Notes: generated by a model not told the origin, from the sequence alone. A stretch of DNA of 64,000 nucleotides from Gossypium raimondii (GCF_025698545.1 NC_068572.1:4030001-4094000); one strand, 5' to 3'. Counted from the stretch's first letter, positions 1 through 11,971 are shown. Program-made: numbers and translations.

Positions 1-529
1 ATTCCAAAGCAACTGCATAATTAATGACGAGATGCAATTCATGACCAAAATGATCAACTTAACAAGAAGCAGTGTCTCTTTCATTGAATCATTGAAGAAG
101 TCTCTTCGAATTCTATCATATGTTTAATCTAGATTCACATCGATAGTCATTCATGTTTCGTAACCTTTACTGGTTTGCATAATGTGTATAACCTCTTGAA
201 TAGCTATGATGTTATTTGTTTATTCCATCCGATAATAAAATTAACTTGATTTGGACCAATAAGTCTTGACATGAAAATCCGCAAGGACGACGTCAGGGTA
301 GGACTTCTTAAAATGAAAAATTTCAATTTTAACCCTTTAAAATTCATACTTTTTTTAAATTGGCATATTGTAAAATTATACTTTAGTCCAAATAATAAAA
401 TTTAAATTTTATTCAAATTATAGATTAAAAAAAATCACATCAACTAAATTTAAATGCTAATTAATTGAATACCGACAAGGTTATGTATGCCATACTTCAT
501 CAAATAATCTTGTTATGTAGCTTAGTTCA

Positions 530-751
530 TCATCATCATCATATATATAGCGATAACCACGTAAGGTGTTGTTTACAAAGACAAAACTAGGGAAAATCGA
601 CACGTTCTAAAGAAAAGACAGAGACGTTTCTGGTCGGCGAAGTTTCCTTCCTTACCTTTCTTGTTCCCTACTCCTTCCTCTTCTTCTTCTTCTTCTTCTC
701 TATTTCCCCTTCTTTCTATCTCTCTCACTCTGTCTCTGCAATTTTCTGAAA
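530..751 (+). promoter_or_regulatory. ARL8 core promoter and 5' leader
   Basis: A (CAT)n tract runs into a TATA-like stretch (catatatatag, about 538-550). A pyrimidine-rich leader with a run of TTC units (about 672-700) follows and ends just before the start codon at 752. TC-rich leaders are common in plant housekeeping genes. The transcription start itself cannot be seen. Nothing gene-like was recognised in 1-530. Confidence 0.4.
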
Positions 752-3112
752 ATGGGTTTGTTGGATTCACTTCTCAATTGGCTCCGCAGGTAATTTATAG
801 TGCTGCCACTTGTTTGGTTGCTTAGAAAGTGCTACTTAATTGCTTCTCTCATATTGCTTCCCTTAAAGAAAACTGTGATTTAGTATCTGATATGGGCTTC
901 AATTCTGTTAATTACTAATAGTTTGTGCAAATAAATCCAAGTACAATATGAGATTGGGGGATTAGGGGAATTGTTTTCTTTAATGAAAATTTATGGTTTG
1001 AATTTATAAACTTTCAATTTAGTTTAGTAAGTATATATTTTTTTCGAATTTAGGCTTGATTACGTCACTAGGAATAACCGGGAGAAATCCCGATATTAGT
1101 TCTGTATGACAATGTGAGACTGGGTTATAATTTTCTTTTGCCGTGTTTGGCTGCTGGGAAAATCGCAGGATTTTAATAAACTTTACATCTCTTACTTTGG
1201 ACTAAACATTTGATTATAGATTTGTAAAATTTGTAAAATAGACACTCCCCATCAATGAACACCATAACTTTTTTTTTAGAAATACCAACTACTCTAATGG
1301 TTTTGACTAGCTTAAGCTTCAAACTGCTCGAAAACATTTGATGTTGGTATAAAATATCCATTCTTCGCCATAGTGTGATTGCAAATACTGGTGTGGTAGT
1401 TGGAAATATAGTTGATGTTTAATGTCGATTTTCTAATACTGTTGAAGGTACTATTTGCATGAGACAATTTGTTCTTTGAGATTCTATAGTCGAAGCGAGT
1501 CAAGGCAGTAAACTTCTTAGTTAAATCAAATTCTTTTGTTATGTTTTAGCTTTACATTAGTAACTCTTTACTAATGTTTTAAGTGTACAATAAGAAATAA
1601 CTGTTAATCTGCAAGTGTTTTATTGAAACTCGGTACAACTAGACGCTGCAGACATTTTCCGGAGCAGCTCATTCCGAATTATGAATTATACAATAGTGAT
1701 GTTAATAATTTAAACTGTTAACCAATATAGGACCAAACAGTTTTCTTTGTTTCTTTGGTTTTCAGTAGTCATTAGTTCTCGTATGTTCTTCAATTTTTCG
1801 TCACCCGATTGTCCTTATGCCTGGAATATAGGCCATGCCATCTAGCTTCTTTCTCTTTTGGGTAAATTACAGTAGAGGTCACCCAACTACTGTTTTTTTT
1901 TTTCTTTTTTGGTCACCCTGCTATGAAAAGTTACAAAATGCTCATCTACCAATTCAATTTTGTCTTTTTTGGTCACCAACTGATTAATGCAAAAATTAAA
2001 ACCCAAAAATTCAAGATAGTTGGGTGACCAAAAAAGACAAAATTGCATAGTTGAGTGACCATTTTGTAACTTTTCATAGTTGGGTAACTACTAATGTAGT
2101 TTACTCTTCTTTTATTGAGGTAGTCGTTTTGTAAAATCATCAGACCACCACATTTCATTGTATAATTTGTTCTGAAATAATAGTAAGTCTATGCTTCTTT
2201 CTGAGTATCTGTATTGCAGCTTATTCTTTAAGCAGGAAATGGAACTATCTCTCGTCGGTCTTCAGAATGCAGGAAAAACATCTCTTGTTAATTCCATTGC
2301 TGTGAGTAACATGTTTTTTTCCTCTTTCTTCCTAAGCATTGTTAATGGCTTTATCTGATCTTTACTTTCGTATGTTTTCCAGACAGGGGGCTATAGTGAA
2401 GACATGATTCCCACCGTAGGTACCTTTTTATTTAGACTAATCAGATATAATGATTCTCCTTGAGGATATCTTAAAAGAAAATTCATCAAATGTGGAATCT
2501 AGGTTGGATTTAATATGAAAAAAGTTACAAAGGGAAATGTGACGATAAAGCTTTGGGACCTTGGAGGGCAACGAAGGTTTCGTACCATGTGGGAGCGTTA
2601 CTGCCGTGGGGTCTCTGCTATCGTGTAATGCTTTCATTCTCGTAATCTATTATGTTTATGGTATATCAATTAACTTCTTTCAGTTTGGAATGAACACGTG
2701 CAAACGTATTATTAGCATCCTTTTTGATATACTTAAATCACTCATTTAATATAATGGCAGATATGTAGTTGATGCTGCTGATAGAGACGGTGTTCCGATA
2801 TCCCGAACTGAGTTACACGACCTCTTGACTAAACCTTCCTTGAGTGGAATTCCTTTGCTTGTTCTTGGTAACAAAATTGACAAGTCAGAAGCTCTTTCGA
2901 AGCAAGCTTTGGTGGATCAGCTGTAAGTTTTACAAGCTTTACAATAAGACAAAACTTGTTTATCTAAAAAATGTGTTTTTATTTCATTTGATAGAGGTCT
3001 GGAATCAATCAGTGATAGAGAGGTGTGCTGCTACATGATTTCATGCAAAGATTCCGTAAATATAGATGTCGTCATCGATTGGCTAATCAAGCACTCGAGA
3101 TCCGCCAAATAA
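752..3112 (+). CDS. ARL8: ADP-ribosylation factor-like protein 8 (ARL8), complete six-exon gene
   Basis: Exons 752-789, 2220-2301, 2383-2415, 2503-2624, 2761-2922 and 2995-3112 join in frame to 184 residues plus stop, the usual plant ARL8 length. All introns are GT-AG. The product is a small Arf-family GTPase; ARL8 proteins act in endomembrane (late endosome/vacuole) trafficking, and plant ARL8 is also a host factor for tobamovirus replication. Seen in the sequence: the amphipathic N-terminal helix [16 protein letters not shown], the P-loop GLQNAGKT (residues 26-33), the switch I segment IPTVGFNM, the switch II segment WDLGGQ (69-74) and the base-recognition motif NKID (129-132). The C-terminus [11 protein letters not shown] is typical. 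One small oddity is RRF after GGQ, where I recall PRF in other plant ARL8s. Intron 1 is 1.4 kb and holds a MITE. The start is fixed by the conserved MGLL opening. Confidence 0.95.
1860..2110. mobile_element. Hairpin MITE in ARL8 intron 1
   Basis: The segment is an imperfect inverted repeat. It opens GGGTAAATTACAGTAGAGGTC and closes with a near-complement, ACTACTAATGTAGTTTACTC. Internal blocks such as 'ggtcacc...tgaaaagttacaaaatg' recur inverted as 'cattttgtaacttttcata'. It has no coding capacity. A clear target duplication could not be assigned. A related copy lies at about 33,927-34,255 between two AOC genes. Confidence 0.6.
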
Positions 3113-5520
3113 GCAGGGGTGGAATGTTTTCTCCTATTTTGTCTCCTTGCAGGTGAAGGAAAGGACCCGTGTCTACAAGTTGAAATTATTCATTGAAATT
3201 CCCTTCGATTTATGTTGTGTGTGATCCGAACAAGTTTTTCGTGAACTGCTCGAACGATTTAGGCCTAGCTTGGATGTATGATTAATGCCCCCTTTGCAGA
3301 ATATTAAGGGAGGCATTAATCTCCTTTAATGGAGTCCAAAGAGTGAATTAGTTTTTAATGTAAGTTATGATCTACTTCAGTGTGATTGGTGTCCAAATGT
3401 GTGTCTTGTCATGAAATGGTTATGGGAGACTTCCCCCAGCTAAATTCCAGATATCAAAGTGAATTTGGGAAAGGGTCACTGGAAACAGATTCATATACCA
3501 CACCTGGGAAAAGTACAATTCAGCGATGAAATTGATCCATTTAATAATAGAGGGATTAATTTGATTTAGTCCCTATAATACTAGATGCTTTAGTGTTCAA
3601 CGGTGAAATATTGGAAAATATAATATTCTCAAATCATTTAATAGTGAATTTGACTATAAATATAAATAGGAAAATATTTTTTTATATTTTTTACGTTTAA
3701 TTTGTGAAAATAATTTAATTAACGGAAAATAATTTACGGGTGAATAATAACTAACTCCTGTTTTGAAAATTGATTTTCCTTTTGAAAGGGTAAATAATTT
3801 TTCAGAGAAGAGCTGCTTATGACTATATTGATATTTATATAAAATTAACTTGAATCAAGTCAAATATTATTTAATTAATAATAAAATTTTAATTTTAATA
3901 TTTAAAGTTATTAAAATATTGATATGAAATATTATAATTTTAATATTATTAAACATACAATTTTATATTTAATAATATAATAATTTGTTAATATAATTTA
4001 TTATTTTAATAAAATTAGTTAATATTAAGATTTTATTTTAGTAACAAATTTCAGTTTTAATAATAATATTTTTATTAATATTTTAATAGTAAATATATAT
4101 ACAATTTATAAATATCTAGTCAGAACTGTTCTATAGATAAAATATAAATATTTTAATAATATAAATAAGAGTAAATGTTTAAAAATAGTTTAGTTTCATT
4201 TATTTCTTGTACCTTCATTGCTTATTATTAAGCCTATATAAGATATTAGTTATTGGTCATGTTTGACAATTGGTCGATAGTTGATTCTTGATTGCAGTTG
4301 TTTTCAATGAAACAAATATAACCTAATTTATATTGTTGTCGACATTATTAATTTTAATTAACACTAGTTTCTTATTGAGCCATTATTAAATCTTTATACC
4401 CAATTGGACTTATCGATATAATCCCAACGCTTAAAATAAAAGTTTTATCATCATGTTTGGTTTCTTTTACATGATTTTGAAATCTAAAATATGATTTTTA
4501 TATTTAAATTAAATTTGTCAAATAATTTATGTTAATCATTTAAAATTATATTTAATGCATTGTAATATAACTAATTCCACTATCATTAAATTAACTTATT
4601 TTTTGCATTCCAACATCATATGTAAAATAAATATTTTAACTTTTACTGTATTTTTTTTGACATTAATGCTAACTTGAAATTTAAAAACTAACATTTTCAA
4701 AGACTTTTTCAAAACACTTTCTTCAAACCAAATATATTTTAGGAGCACTTTATCGACTACAATACTAATGTTAAACTAGCCTTAAGTAGAAAGGTGTTCG
4801 TAGGTCAGATCAAGCTCAAATCATATTTATTCATGGTATTATCATAATTCATGCTTTGCCTAACTCTTGTTGCCCAACCCAAAATATGAACATCAAATTT
4901 TTGTCTAAATTTGTTCATATTTGTAAATGGCTAACCTAATTGCAATTTAGGCTCACTTGCATTTTTTAATCTTTTACGAAAAAATTATGCTATTTTTAAT
5001 TTAATATGTTTTTTTCTTGTATTAAATTTTTTTTGATATTTTTCATGTCTGTTTTATGATCCATGTTCAAGATTTGTAATTACTCCTTTCAATAATGTTG
5101 TCTCTAAGGTTCCGAACTTGTATTCTCCCCTTAAAAGTACAATGTGTTGCACCCAAACAGTTGGTTCTTTTATTAAAATTTTAAATGTAGACAACTTCAT
5201 GTTTTTAAGGTTATAGCTTTAAATTTTATGTCATCGAAATATAAAAATAAATTAAATCAAAACTTAACAATACACTACCTAATTGAAAAGGAGTTCAACT
5301 AGGTCAAGTTTAATCATTAAACATCAAAGTTTAACTTTTGTCTAAATTCATTTTTAGATTTAATATTTCTATCCAAACCTTTTCATAAATTAGACAAAAT
5401 TTAAATTAAACGGGTAGTTAAACTTCAAAGTGTAGATTTAAATAATGGTTAAAATAATATAAAAAGTAACCCTGTGTTTGGCCTATTGACTATGCACACA
5501 CCATAAATAGACAATCCCTA
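3113..5520. other. AT-rich intergenic DNA downstream of ARL8
   Basis: The first 300 bases hold the probable ARL8 3' UTR. The rest is very AT-rich, with many short A/T runs and no coding pattern or recognised transposon ends. Nothing further can be supported here. Confidence 0.4.
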
Positions 5521-6345
5521 CAATTCGAATCAACGACATGAATTTTATGAAATCACTCTCTCTCTATATAAACAATTATTACAATTCGAATCCATGGATT
5601 GTTATGAAACCACTTTGTATATATATTGCTATAAAAGATGTTGATAATGACAATAGAATGATCGCAAAAATAAGAAAAGCAAGAATACAAGTTTTACGTA
5701 GAAACCCTTTTGGGAAAAAGTTACGGGCAGAGAAGAAAATATTCACTAATATTGAAAAACAAATGATACAAAAGGAGTTTCGCCTACATCTATTTAAAGG
5801 TTGAAAAACCTTATTCTAATCAATGTCAAATAGAAGAAGTGTAGTTCTATACGGATTCTACTTGTGCGGCATGGTCCATACTGTGAGAGCCGGAGATCTC
5901 CTTATTTTACCATCGTATTTTATTTATTTAACAAGTGATGAGATTCAGGTCACACAACTCAAACATATATATATATATATATATAATTTTACCATTCAAA
6001 TCAATGATATGAATTGTTATGAAATCACCTGTGAAGTAAGCCTAGTAGGAATGATTAAGGAAGAAAACTTAGAGTATAAGGAAAAGATGAATGGCATTCA
6101 CATAAAAAAAAAAAAAAAGAAAGAAAAAAGAAACACCATTTGAAAGAAGAAAAAGAAAGAAGAAACACCATTTATGCACCACCACCTTTACAAAAAAGAA
6201 TAATATCCCATTGTTTTCTCACATTAAGACAAGACAGCTTTGTTAAGTGGAAGGGAAGAGTGCCCCTTTATCCTCCTTTAGTTCTTCATAATGGACACTT
6301 TTTGAAGACAGCAACCTTTCGTGAAATAAAGTAAAATCAACTCTG
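5521..6345. other. Unrecognised segment with a thrice-repeated motif
   Basis: Three open stretches (88, 106 and 64 codons) occur here, but none matches a family I recognise and codon use looks unconstrained. A motif of the form 'attcgaatcaacgacatgaa...tatgaaatcac' appears near 5524, 5582 and 5992, with a (TA)n tract at about 5966-5984 and a poly-A tract near 6105. It could be organelle-derived or transposon DNA. I make no functional claim. Confidence 0.25.
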
Positions 6346-6399
6346 CCTTTCTTCTTCTGGAATTTCTTGGAATATTGTTTACCTCCTGCATTGCATTGG

Positions 6400-6990
6400 A
6401 ACAATCATTTATTTATTTAAATCCGAATTTAATTTAATTTTACTAGAAGATTTTTTTGGGTTAATATATTATTTAATACTTAAATTTAATTTCAATGTTC
6501 AATTTGGTACTTGAATATTTTCAGGCCCTGTTGTTGGTATTTTTTGGGCCCTAGGTAAAACAATAAAATGGGATTTTAAGCTCCTTAAAAGTTGAAAATT
6601 TTTTATTTAGGTACCTTAAAAGTTAGTAAAAACATATTTTGGTCCCTTAAAACTTAAAAAAGTTTTTTTGGGGCCCTTTAAAAGTTAGTAAGTTTTTTTA
6701 CTTTTAAAAGTTAAAAAAAAAATTTTTGGGCCTCTTAAAAATTGAAAAACAATATTTTAGACTCCTTTTAGCCTTAGACCTTAGGCGGCCCGTACATCCA
6801 GACGACCCCCAGGGCCCGGCCTGACTATTTCTTTGTTCCATTTTGATAGATGAGTTTGGCTTTAATGTTTACTTTGCAGCTAGATCAAATGGCATCATGT
6901 AACCTAATAAATGTTTAACAAATATGCTTTAGTAAAAAAATATAGGTACTTAATTGGGATAAAAAAAAAAGCATAAGTATCAAACACAAA
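6400..6990. repeat. Degenerate repeats of a 'ccttaaaagtt' motif
   Basis: Segments of the form 'ttggtcccttaaaacttaaaaaa' recur with variations at about 6,570-6,780, then give way to a short GC-rich patch (about 6,785-6,825). This looks like decayed repetitive DNA. No gene was seen. Confidence 0.3.
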
Positions 6991-7090
6991 GACTTAATTG
7001 GGATAAAAGAAAACTCAAATACCGAAGTAAATCATGTATAGACTTAATTGGGATAAAAGAAAACTCAAATACGAAAGTAAATCATGTATA
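6991..7090. repeat. 50-bp tandem duplication
   Basis: Two nearly identical 50-bp units beginning 'gacttaattgggataaaag' lie at 6991-7040 and 7041-7090. They differ by about one base. A more decayed third copy lies just upstream (about 6950). The array sits 110 bp beyond the stop codon of the DUF26 gene. Confidence 0.75.
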
Positions 7091-7200
7091 GAATTGAGAA
7101 AAAAATTCAAATACCAAATTTAACATTAAAATTAAAATAAGGACTTATCTAAATAAAGTAAAAAAGCTTAGTGTTTTACCATTTCAGTCCACCACCTTTG

Positions 7201-8016
7201 TTAAGAAAGCAAGAAAAATGAGGAAGACAACAGTGGCATTAGCAGCCAAAAAACCAATGAAAATGGCGAATTATGTCTTTTAGCTAAATTATCCCAAGCC
7301 CCAAAAGTGGAGAACCTGGCATAACACTTGCCCAAGTACAAATCGCCGTACGCCGCTGCTCTACATTCGGTTTTCAACCGTCCGATTGCTTCCGACAAAC
7401 AATCCCGACAATCGTCGGCGTTAAGGTCCCCCACGCATTGAGCCAAACCCTGGACATCCCCTGACCCGCCCACTCTGAATGATCCACCGCCGTTCATCAA
7501 CCCGTTCATCACCGCATCTCGACGGCCCACGATCTCCGATTCCTTGTCGTACTCCACCGACGGCCCGCACTTCTTGAACACCACGTTCTTATCCTGGACT
7601 CCTAGGAAGGTAGCGTTGTCGTACTTGACGAAGCAGCCTTGCAGCTGAACCGCGCCACCGCATGCGGATGGGCAATAGGAGCCAGCTTTGGTGATTGCAC
7701 GGGCGACGCAGGTGGCGCAATCCGGCATAGAAAGGTCGCCGCGGCATTGGTAAAGGCCGTAAACAACGTCTTGGGGACTTGAGCCTATGATGGTGTAGGT
7801 GTTGTAGGTGGAGTAAGTGGCTGAGTTAACTAGGGAAGTGAATAGTGAGTTGAGATTGGACTCGAAGGGTGAGTTGGGTGTGTATTTTTGTTGAGAACAG
7901 CCTCCAAAGACGAATGAATCTGTAGATGAAGAAACCACTGTTTGGATGGAGAGAAACGTGAAAGAGACGAAGCATATGGAGAGCGAGAGTAGAGCATTAG
8001 CTGCCATTATCGCCAT
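7201..8016 (-). CDS. Plasmodesmata-located protein-like, two DUF26 domains
   Basis: A single open exon of 271 residues. Residues 1-29 form a hydrophobic signal peptide. Two DUF26 (Gnk2/stress-antifungal) domains follow, each with the signature C-x8-C-x2-C (Cys91/100/103 and Cys194/203/206) and further paired cysteines (115, 119, 128, 150, 218, 231). A hydrophobic segment, about residues 252-271, ends the protein. This layout fits the PDLP / cysteine-rich-repeat secretory protein class, type I membrane proteins of plasmodesmata that promote callose deposition and limit cell-to-cell movement. The protein stops within or at the end of the membrane segment, so almost no cytosolic tail remains, whereas most PDLPs keep a short one. 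A 3' intron feeding another tail, or a GPI signal, are alternatives. A second in-frame Met at codon 4 could also start translation. I think it is closest to the PDLP8/CRRSP15 subgroup, which is uncertain. Confidence 0.88.
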   Translation of the reverse strand: MAIMAANALLSLSICFVSFTFLSIQTVVSSSTDSFVFGGCSQQKYTPNSPFESNLNSLFTSLVNSATYSTYNTYTIIGSSPQDVVYGLYQCRGDLSMPDCATCVARAITKAGSYCPSACGGAVQLQGCFVKYDNATFLGVQDKNVVFKKCGPSVEYDKESEIVGRRDAVMNGLMNGGGSFRVGGSGDVQGLAQCVGDLNADDCRDCLSEAIGRLKTECRAAAYGDLYLGKCYARFSTFGAWDNLAKRHNSPFSLVFWLLMPLLSSSFFLLS

Positions 8017-8040
8017 GCTTGGTGGTAAGAGAAGGAAGAG

Positions 8041-8062
8041 ACTATATATATATATATATAGT
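8041..8062 (-). promoter_or_regulatory. (TA)n TATA tract of the DUF26 gene
   Basis: An uninterrupted tatata tract lies 25-46 bp upstream of the start codon on the minus strand. It is the only TATA-like element between the gene and the MITE that begins at 8071. If it is used as TATA box the 5' UTR would be very short, so the real start may be at the second ATG or transcription may begin elsewhere. Confidence 0.4.
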
Positions 8063-8070
8063 TATCATGC

Positions 8071-8434
8071 AGGTAAAATGTGCTATTAGTCCCTGTATTT
8101 GTATAGAATTTAAGATTTGGTCCCTGTACTACAAAAGTCCTACTTTTTTAATTTAAAACCTTAGTCCAATCATTATCATATTTGCCTCGTTGGTAGTTTT
8201 TGTCAATTTAACATGTTTATTCTCCATCAATTGTATGTCATGCTATATGATGATAGCCAAATCAAAATTTCAAGTTTTGACAAAATTTGACCCCAAAAAA
8301 AAAACTTATGGTTTTAATGATTGGATTGAGATTTTAAATAAAAAAATTAGGACGACTTAAATTTTTAATTTTTAAGTACAAAGATTAAATCTCAAATTTT
8401 ATTATAGTATAAGGACTAACGACATATTTTAACT
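8071..8434. mobile_element. MULE-type MITE with 9-bp target duplication
   Basis: The 364-bp element is flanked by identical 9-bp repeats TTATCATGC at 8062-8070 and 8435-8443. Its ends are inverted repeats of about 60 bp: AGGTAAAATGTGCTATTAG on the left and AGTTAAAATATGTCGTTAG on the right complement. A 9-bp duplication is the Mutator-superfamily signature. It has no coding capacity. It lies 55 bp upstream of the DUF26 start codon and so displaces any older promoter sequence. Confidence 0.8.
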
Positions 8435-8840
8435 TTATCATGCGCTTGAAGTTTAAAATTAGTATGATATATTATATCAATTGAAACTAATTGACATACA
8501 TTATTTACGTAAATAGAACATGAAAGATTATCATATTGTTAAAACATTAATTGTACAAAAGTTACGAACACATGTAAAACAATTTTAAATTTGCATTAGT
8601 GTAGGTGGATCTCACCTTATAAATATATATTATTGAGGAGTGATTCACTTATATTTGTGTAAAATCTTTTTCATGAATAATATTTTAATAATCTTGTCGT
8701 TAAATTTATTAATATAATTGTACTCGTTATATAAGTAAAATTTCAAATCCATCTAACATCTCTATGATCTCATTCAAAAATGTCACATTTACCCATATAT
8801 ATATATAGGTTGATTTAACAAAATATGCTGAAAAAAAAAA
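8435..8840. other. AT-rich intergenic DNA
   Basis: No gene or recognised element between the MITE and the Mutator-like relic. Confidence 0.3.
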
Positions 8841-8869
8841 CAATTGAGAAACTATGTTGCTTTTCTAAA

Positions 8870-10360
8870 AATTTATCGATCTACGATGTTTTTATTCTCT
8901 TTCCTGAAAACACATCCTATAGGGCGCATTTTCACAGATGTGGCAGTGAAAACGCGCCTTGTAGGACATGTTTTTAGGAGAGAGAATAAAAACGCGTCCT
9001 ATAGGGTGCGTTTTTACTTTGGTAATTTTTTTTCTTGCTATTGGAAATTAAAAGTTTGTAGATTTATTTTTGTCCGTATTTGAGATAGACAAGTTATAGT
9101 TTTAAGGAATGTTTGAATTTACGGTGGTGCCGTGGAATTGGGTGACCTACAAATTTCGTTTGCCATATGAGTATGGAGCCATCACTCGGGAAGCCGGATC
9201 ACGTTACAACTCAAGGTCTCAGTTGACGGTAATTATACAGTTTAAGGTTGAAGTGTAACTAGGGCCTCAAATTTACAAAGGTTATGCTATCAATGGATGG
9301 AGCATAAATGGGGCTATAGTTGATAGTGATTATGTAGGAACGACAACGAGTTCTTCTCATCAGAAGAGGATGCTTTATAAAACTCAAACATAAGTACGAG
9401 GAAGAAAAACGCAGTGACGTTTCAGTATAATCAAGTAATGTATTTTATCCATCACCACCGAATGAGGTGACCCTATTATTATAACCTGTGACAACATTAG
9501 GGGTGTAACAGATTATACTAACAAGGTCACTGCCTTCGGTGGAGATGGACAACACGAATTACTTGATTATATTGGAAGGCCCCTTGTGTTTTCCTCCCTC
9601 ATGCTTATGTTTGAGTTTTATGAAGTATGCTCATCTGATGAGGAGAAAGTCCTTGTGGTGCTCGCATTAGCACCGTCAACTATGACCCTGATTATACTTC
9701 ATCCGTTGATAGTATAAACTTTGTAAACTTGAAGCCTTAGTTACATTTCAACCTGAGATGGTATAATTGCCGTCAATTTAGACCTTGAGTTGTAAAGCGA
9801 TCTCGACTTCTCAAGTGATGACTCCATACTCACACGGCAGATGAAATTTGTAGGTTACTGAGCTTTATGACATCACCATGAACCCAAACACAACTTAAAA
9901 CTATGACTACGTCTCCCTCAAAGCGAGAGAGAAATAAATCTTTAAATATGAAAATTTTAACACATAAGAAAAAGAAAAAAAAATTGGAGGAGATTGAGAT
10001 GTAGGTGAGTAGGGGATGAAGAATGAGCATTTATATAGGGGATGGGGCGGGGTATAAAGGAAATTTTTTTTATCCGAGTTGCAGGGCTCAGAAGAAATCA
10101 AGTTGGGTTGGTTGAAATGTCCAAAGAGACAACACTCCCTATAGGGGGAGTTTTGATCTGACATTGCAGTGAAAACGCTTCTTGTAGGACTCGTTTTCAA
10201 CCCATATGTCAAACATGTTAGTAGAAAACGCGTTCTACAGGAAGCATTTTCACTGCCATGTCAGATGAAAATGCCCTCTGTAGGGAGCATTTTCTCTCTA
10301 AGCGTTTCAACCACCAAACTTGATTGCTTCTGAGCCCCTGCAACTCGGAATTCATGGGAT
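8870..10360. mobile_element. Decayed Mutator-like element end region with foldback
   Basis: Blocks of the form 'aaaacgcgtcctatagggtgcgtttt' are scattered at 8,885-9,020 and 10,120-10,310. Each is itself a short palindrome around a 'ctatag' or 'tgtag' core. The two clusters flank a long foldback (separate entry). A further inverted pair, 'ccgagttgcagggctcagaag' near 10,075 and its complement near 10,330, closes a hairpin. Similar 'aaaacgc..tcctcaaggaagcg' palindromes sit at both ends of the better preserved MULE at 29,211-32,415, which is why I assign this region to the same broad class. Outer ends could not be fixed. Confidence 0.5.
9096..9905. repeat. Long divergent foldback, arms of about 400 bp
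   Basis: The segment 9096-9492 recurs in reverse complement at about 9498-9905. Matching landmarks include 'acctacaaatttc', 'gagtatggag', 'ttacaactcaaggtct', 'aaaactcaaacataag' and 'atataatcaagtaat'. Identity looks like 75-80% by eye and the loop is only a few bases. Neither arm is open for long in any frame. Confidence 0.7.
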
Positions 10361-10392
10361 AAGCTTGATTGGGGAAAATGTAGAAATCGCAT

Positions 10393-10605
10393 GTGTGGAA
10401 CTCGCATGCTCCTTTCGAGTTGGTACTGGATAAAAACTCGCTGTACAAGCTGAAAGGTCATCCGAAGTCAACTCAGATACGAGGAAATATGGATATTAAG
10501 GAGCATAGAGACACACCGAAATTATGCAATTACTGTAGAAACTCAGGGCATACGAAGCCAACATGTCCACACAATTCGGGAGCATCAAGGAGAAGAGCTA
10601 ATTAA
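10393..10605 (+). pseudogene. MULE transposase C-terminal zinc-knuckle remnant
   Basis: The 70-codon open stretch contains the run KGHPKSTQIRGNMDIKEH followed by a CCHC knuckle, C-x2-C-x4-H-x4-C (CNYCRNSGHTKPTC). MuDR-type transposases typically end with a '(G)RPKSTRIRNEMD' stretch and a zinc knuckle. Only this tail is recognisable and no catalytic DDE core was found nearby, so it is a relic. The first third of the open stretch is probably not original coding sequence. Confidence 0.6.
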
Positions 10606-11971
10606 AACACTAACTTATTCGTTTATTCATTAATTTTTTTTCTATAAATTGTAAGTTAATATTAATTATTGAAGTAAGATATATTACAATATGCAAGTCA
10701 AAGTTTTAATCTTTTTCCGAACCTTCTAAGCAATTCTTTGCTTTTTGAAAATATTTGTAACACCCCTTAACCCCACACCGTCGTCGGAACAAAGTTACGA
10801 GGCATTACCGAACATATCGGATACTTTACGATTAAATTCAAAAATAAATAACATACATATTATAATTTAATGATTTAGTCCCTTTCATGGACCTTCGAGG
10901 CCCAGAATACGTATTAGAAATTAATCGGGACTTGTTCGAGTGCTTCGGAATTTTTTTTTTAAAAACTCAATATAACCCCTTTATAATTAACTAACCTTTC
11001 CTGCAAATTCAAACCACAACCAATTTGCAACCAATATAATAATCTATCCATCTCCATACTCAAACATGCCTAATTATGCCTACAACATTAATTTAACAAT
11101 TTATCTACTTAATCATTCATAAATAAATTTTAATTGAACTAATAATTTCATTTATTTCCATTTTAGTTTCATGCCACATTTACCAAATATGCCATATTAT
11201 TTCATTTCATACTTATAATCCATATTAGACGTCATTTTACAACCAAAGTTACAAGACTTAAGTACATAACTTATATGATACCTAAGTACATGCCACTTTT
11301 ACAAAAAAAAGATTACATCACCAAATTGTCTCTGAAGTTGGGATTGATCTAGATGCTAAACCGGGACCTTTGATTTCTACTGACCTGCGCACTGAAACAA
11401 CCGTACGCTGAGTATTTCATACTCAGTGGTATTACCATAATTCAAACTATAAAACTTTAATGAATTATAAATATTAATCATATAACATTAAACATGTAAA
11501 ATTTATAACTCATAAGAACTAATTTACATTTAGTTTCATATTTCATATATAATAATTCATCAACCATATCATATATTAATAACTTGAATTTAATCAATTC
11601 ATGAACCTTAGGTTCATGCTTTCAAATCTCACAATTCGACTAACAATTTCTTTCTTATACTTCCAGTCATATGACCAATCAAATTTATTCAATTCTCACA
11701 TTTCGATTATTCACCCTATTAACAAACTTGGACCTTGGCGGATACACGGATTCCAACCAAACACACCAGTACGGTACATTGTGCCTAAAACGGTACTCAG
11801 TACCTGATCAATATATCAGAAGCAGTATACGACACATAAAATGCCTAAAACGACACACGTGGTGCCTAATACGACACATATAGTGTCTGATTGGAAAAGC
11901 TGATAAATTCCCGTACTCTTCCAATCCTATGGCATGCCAACTATATCCGACTAGGCCCAATTAATTAATAG

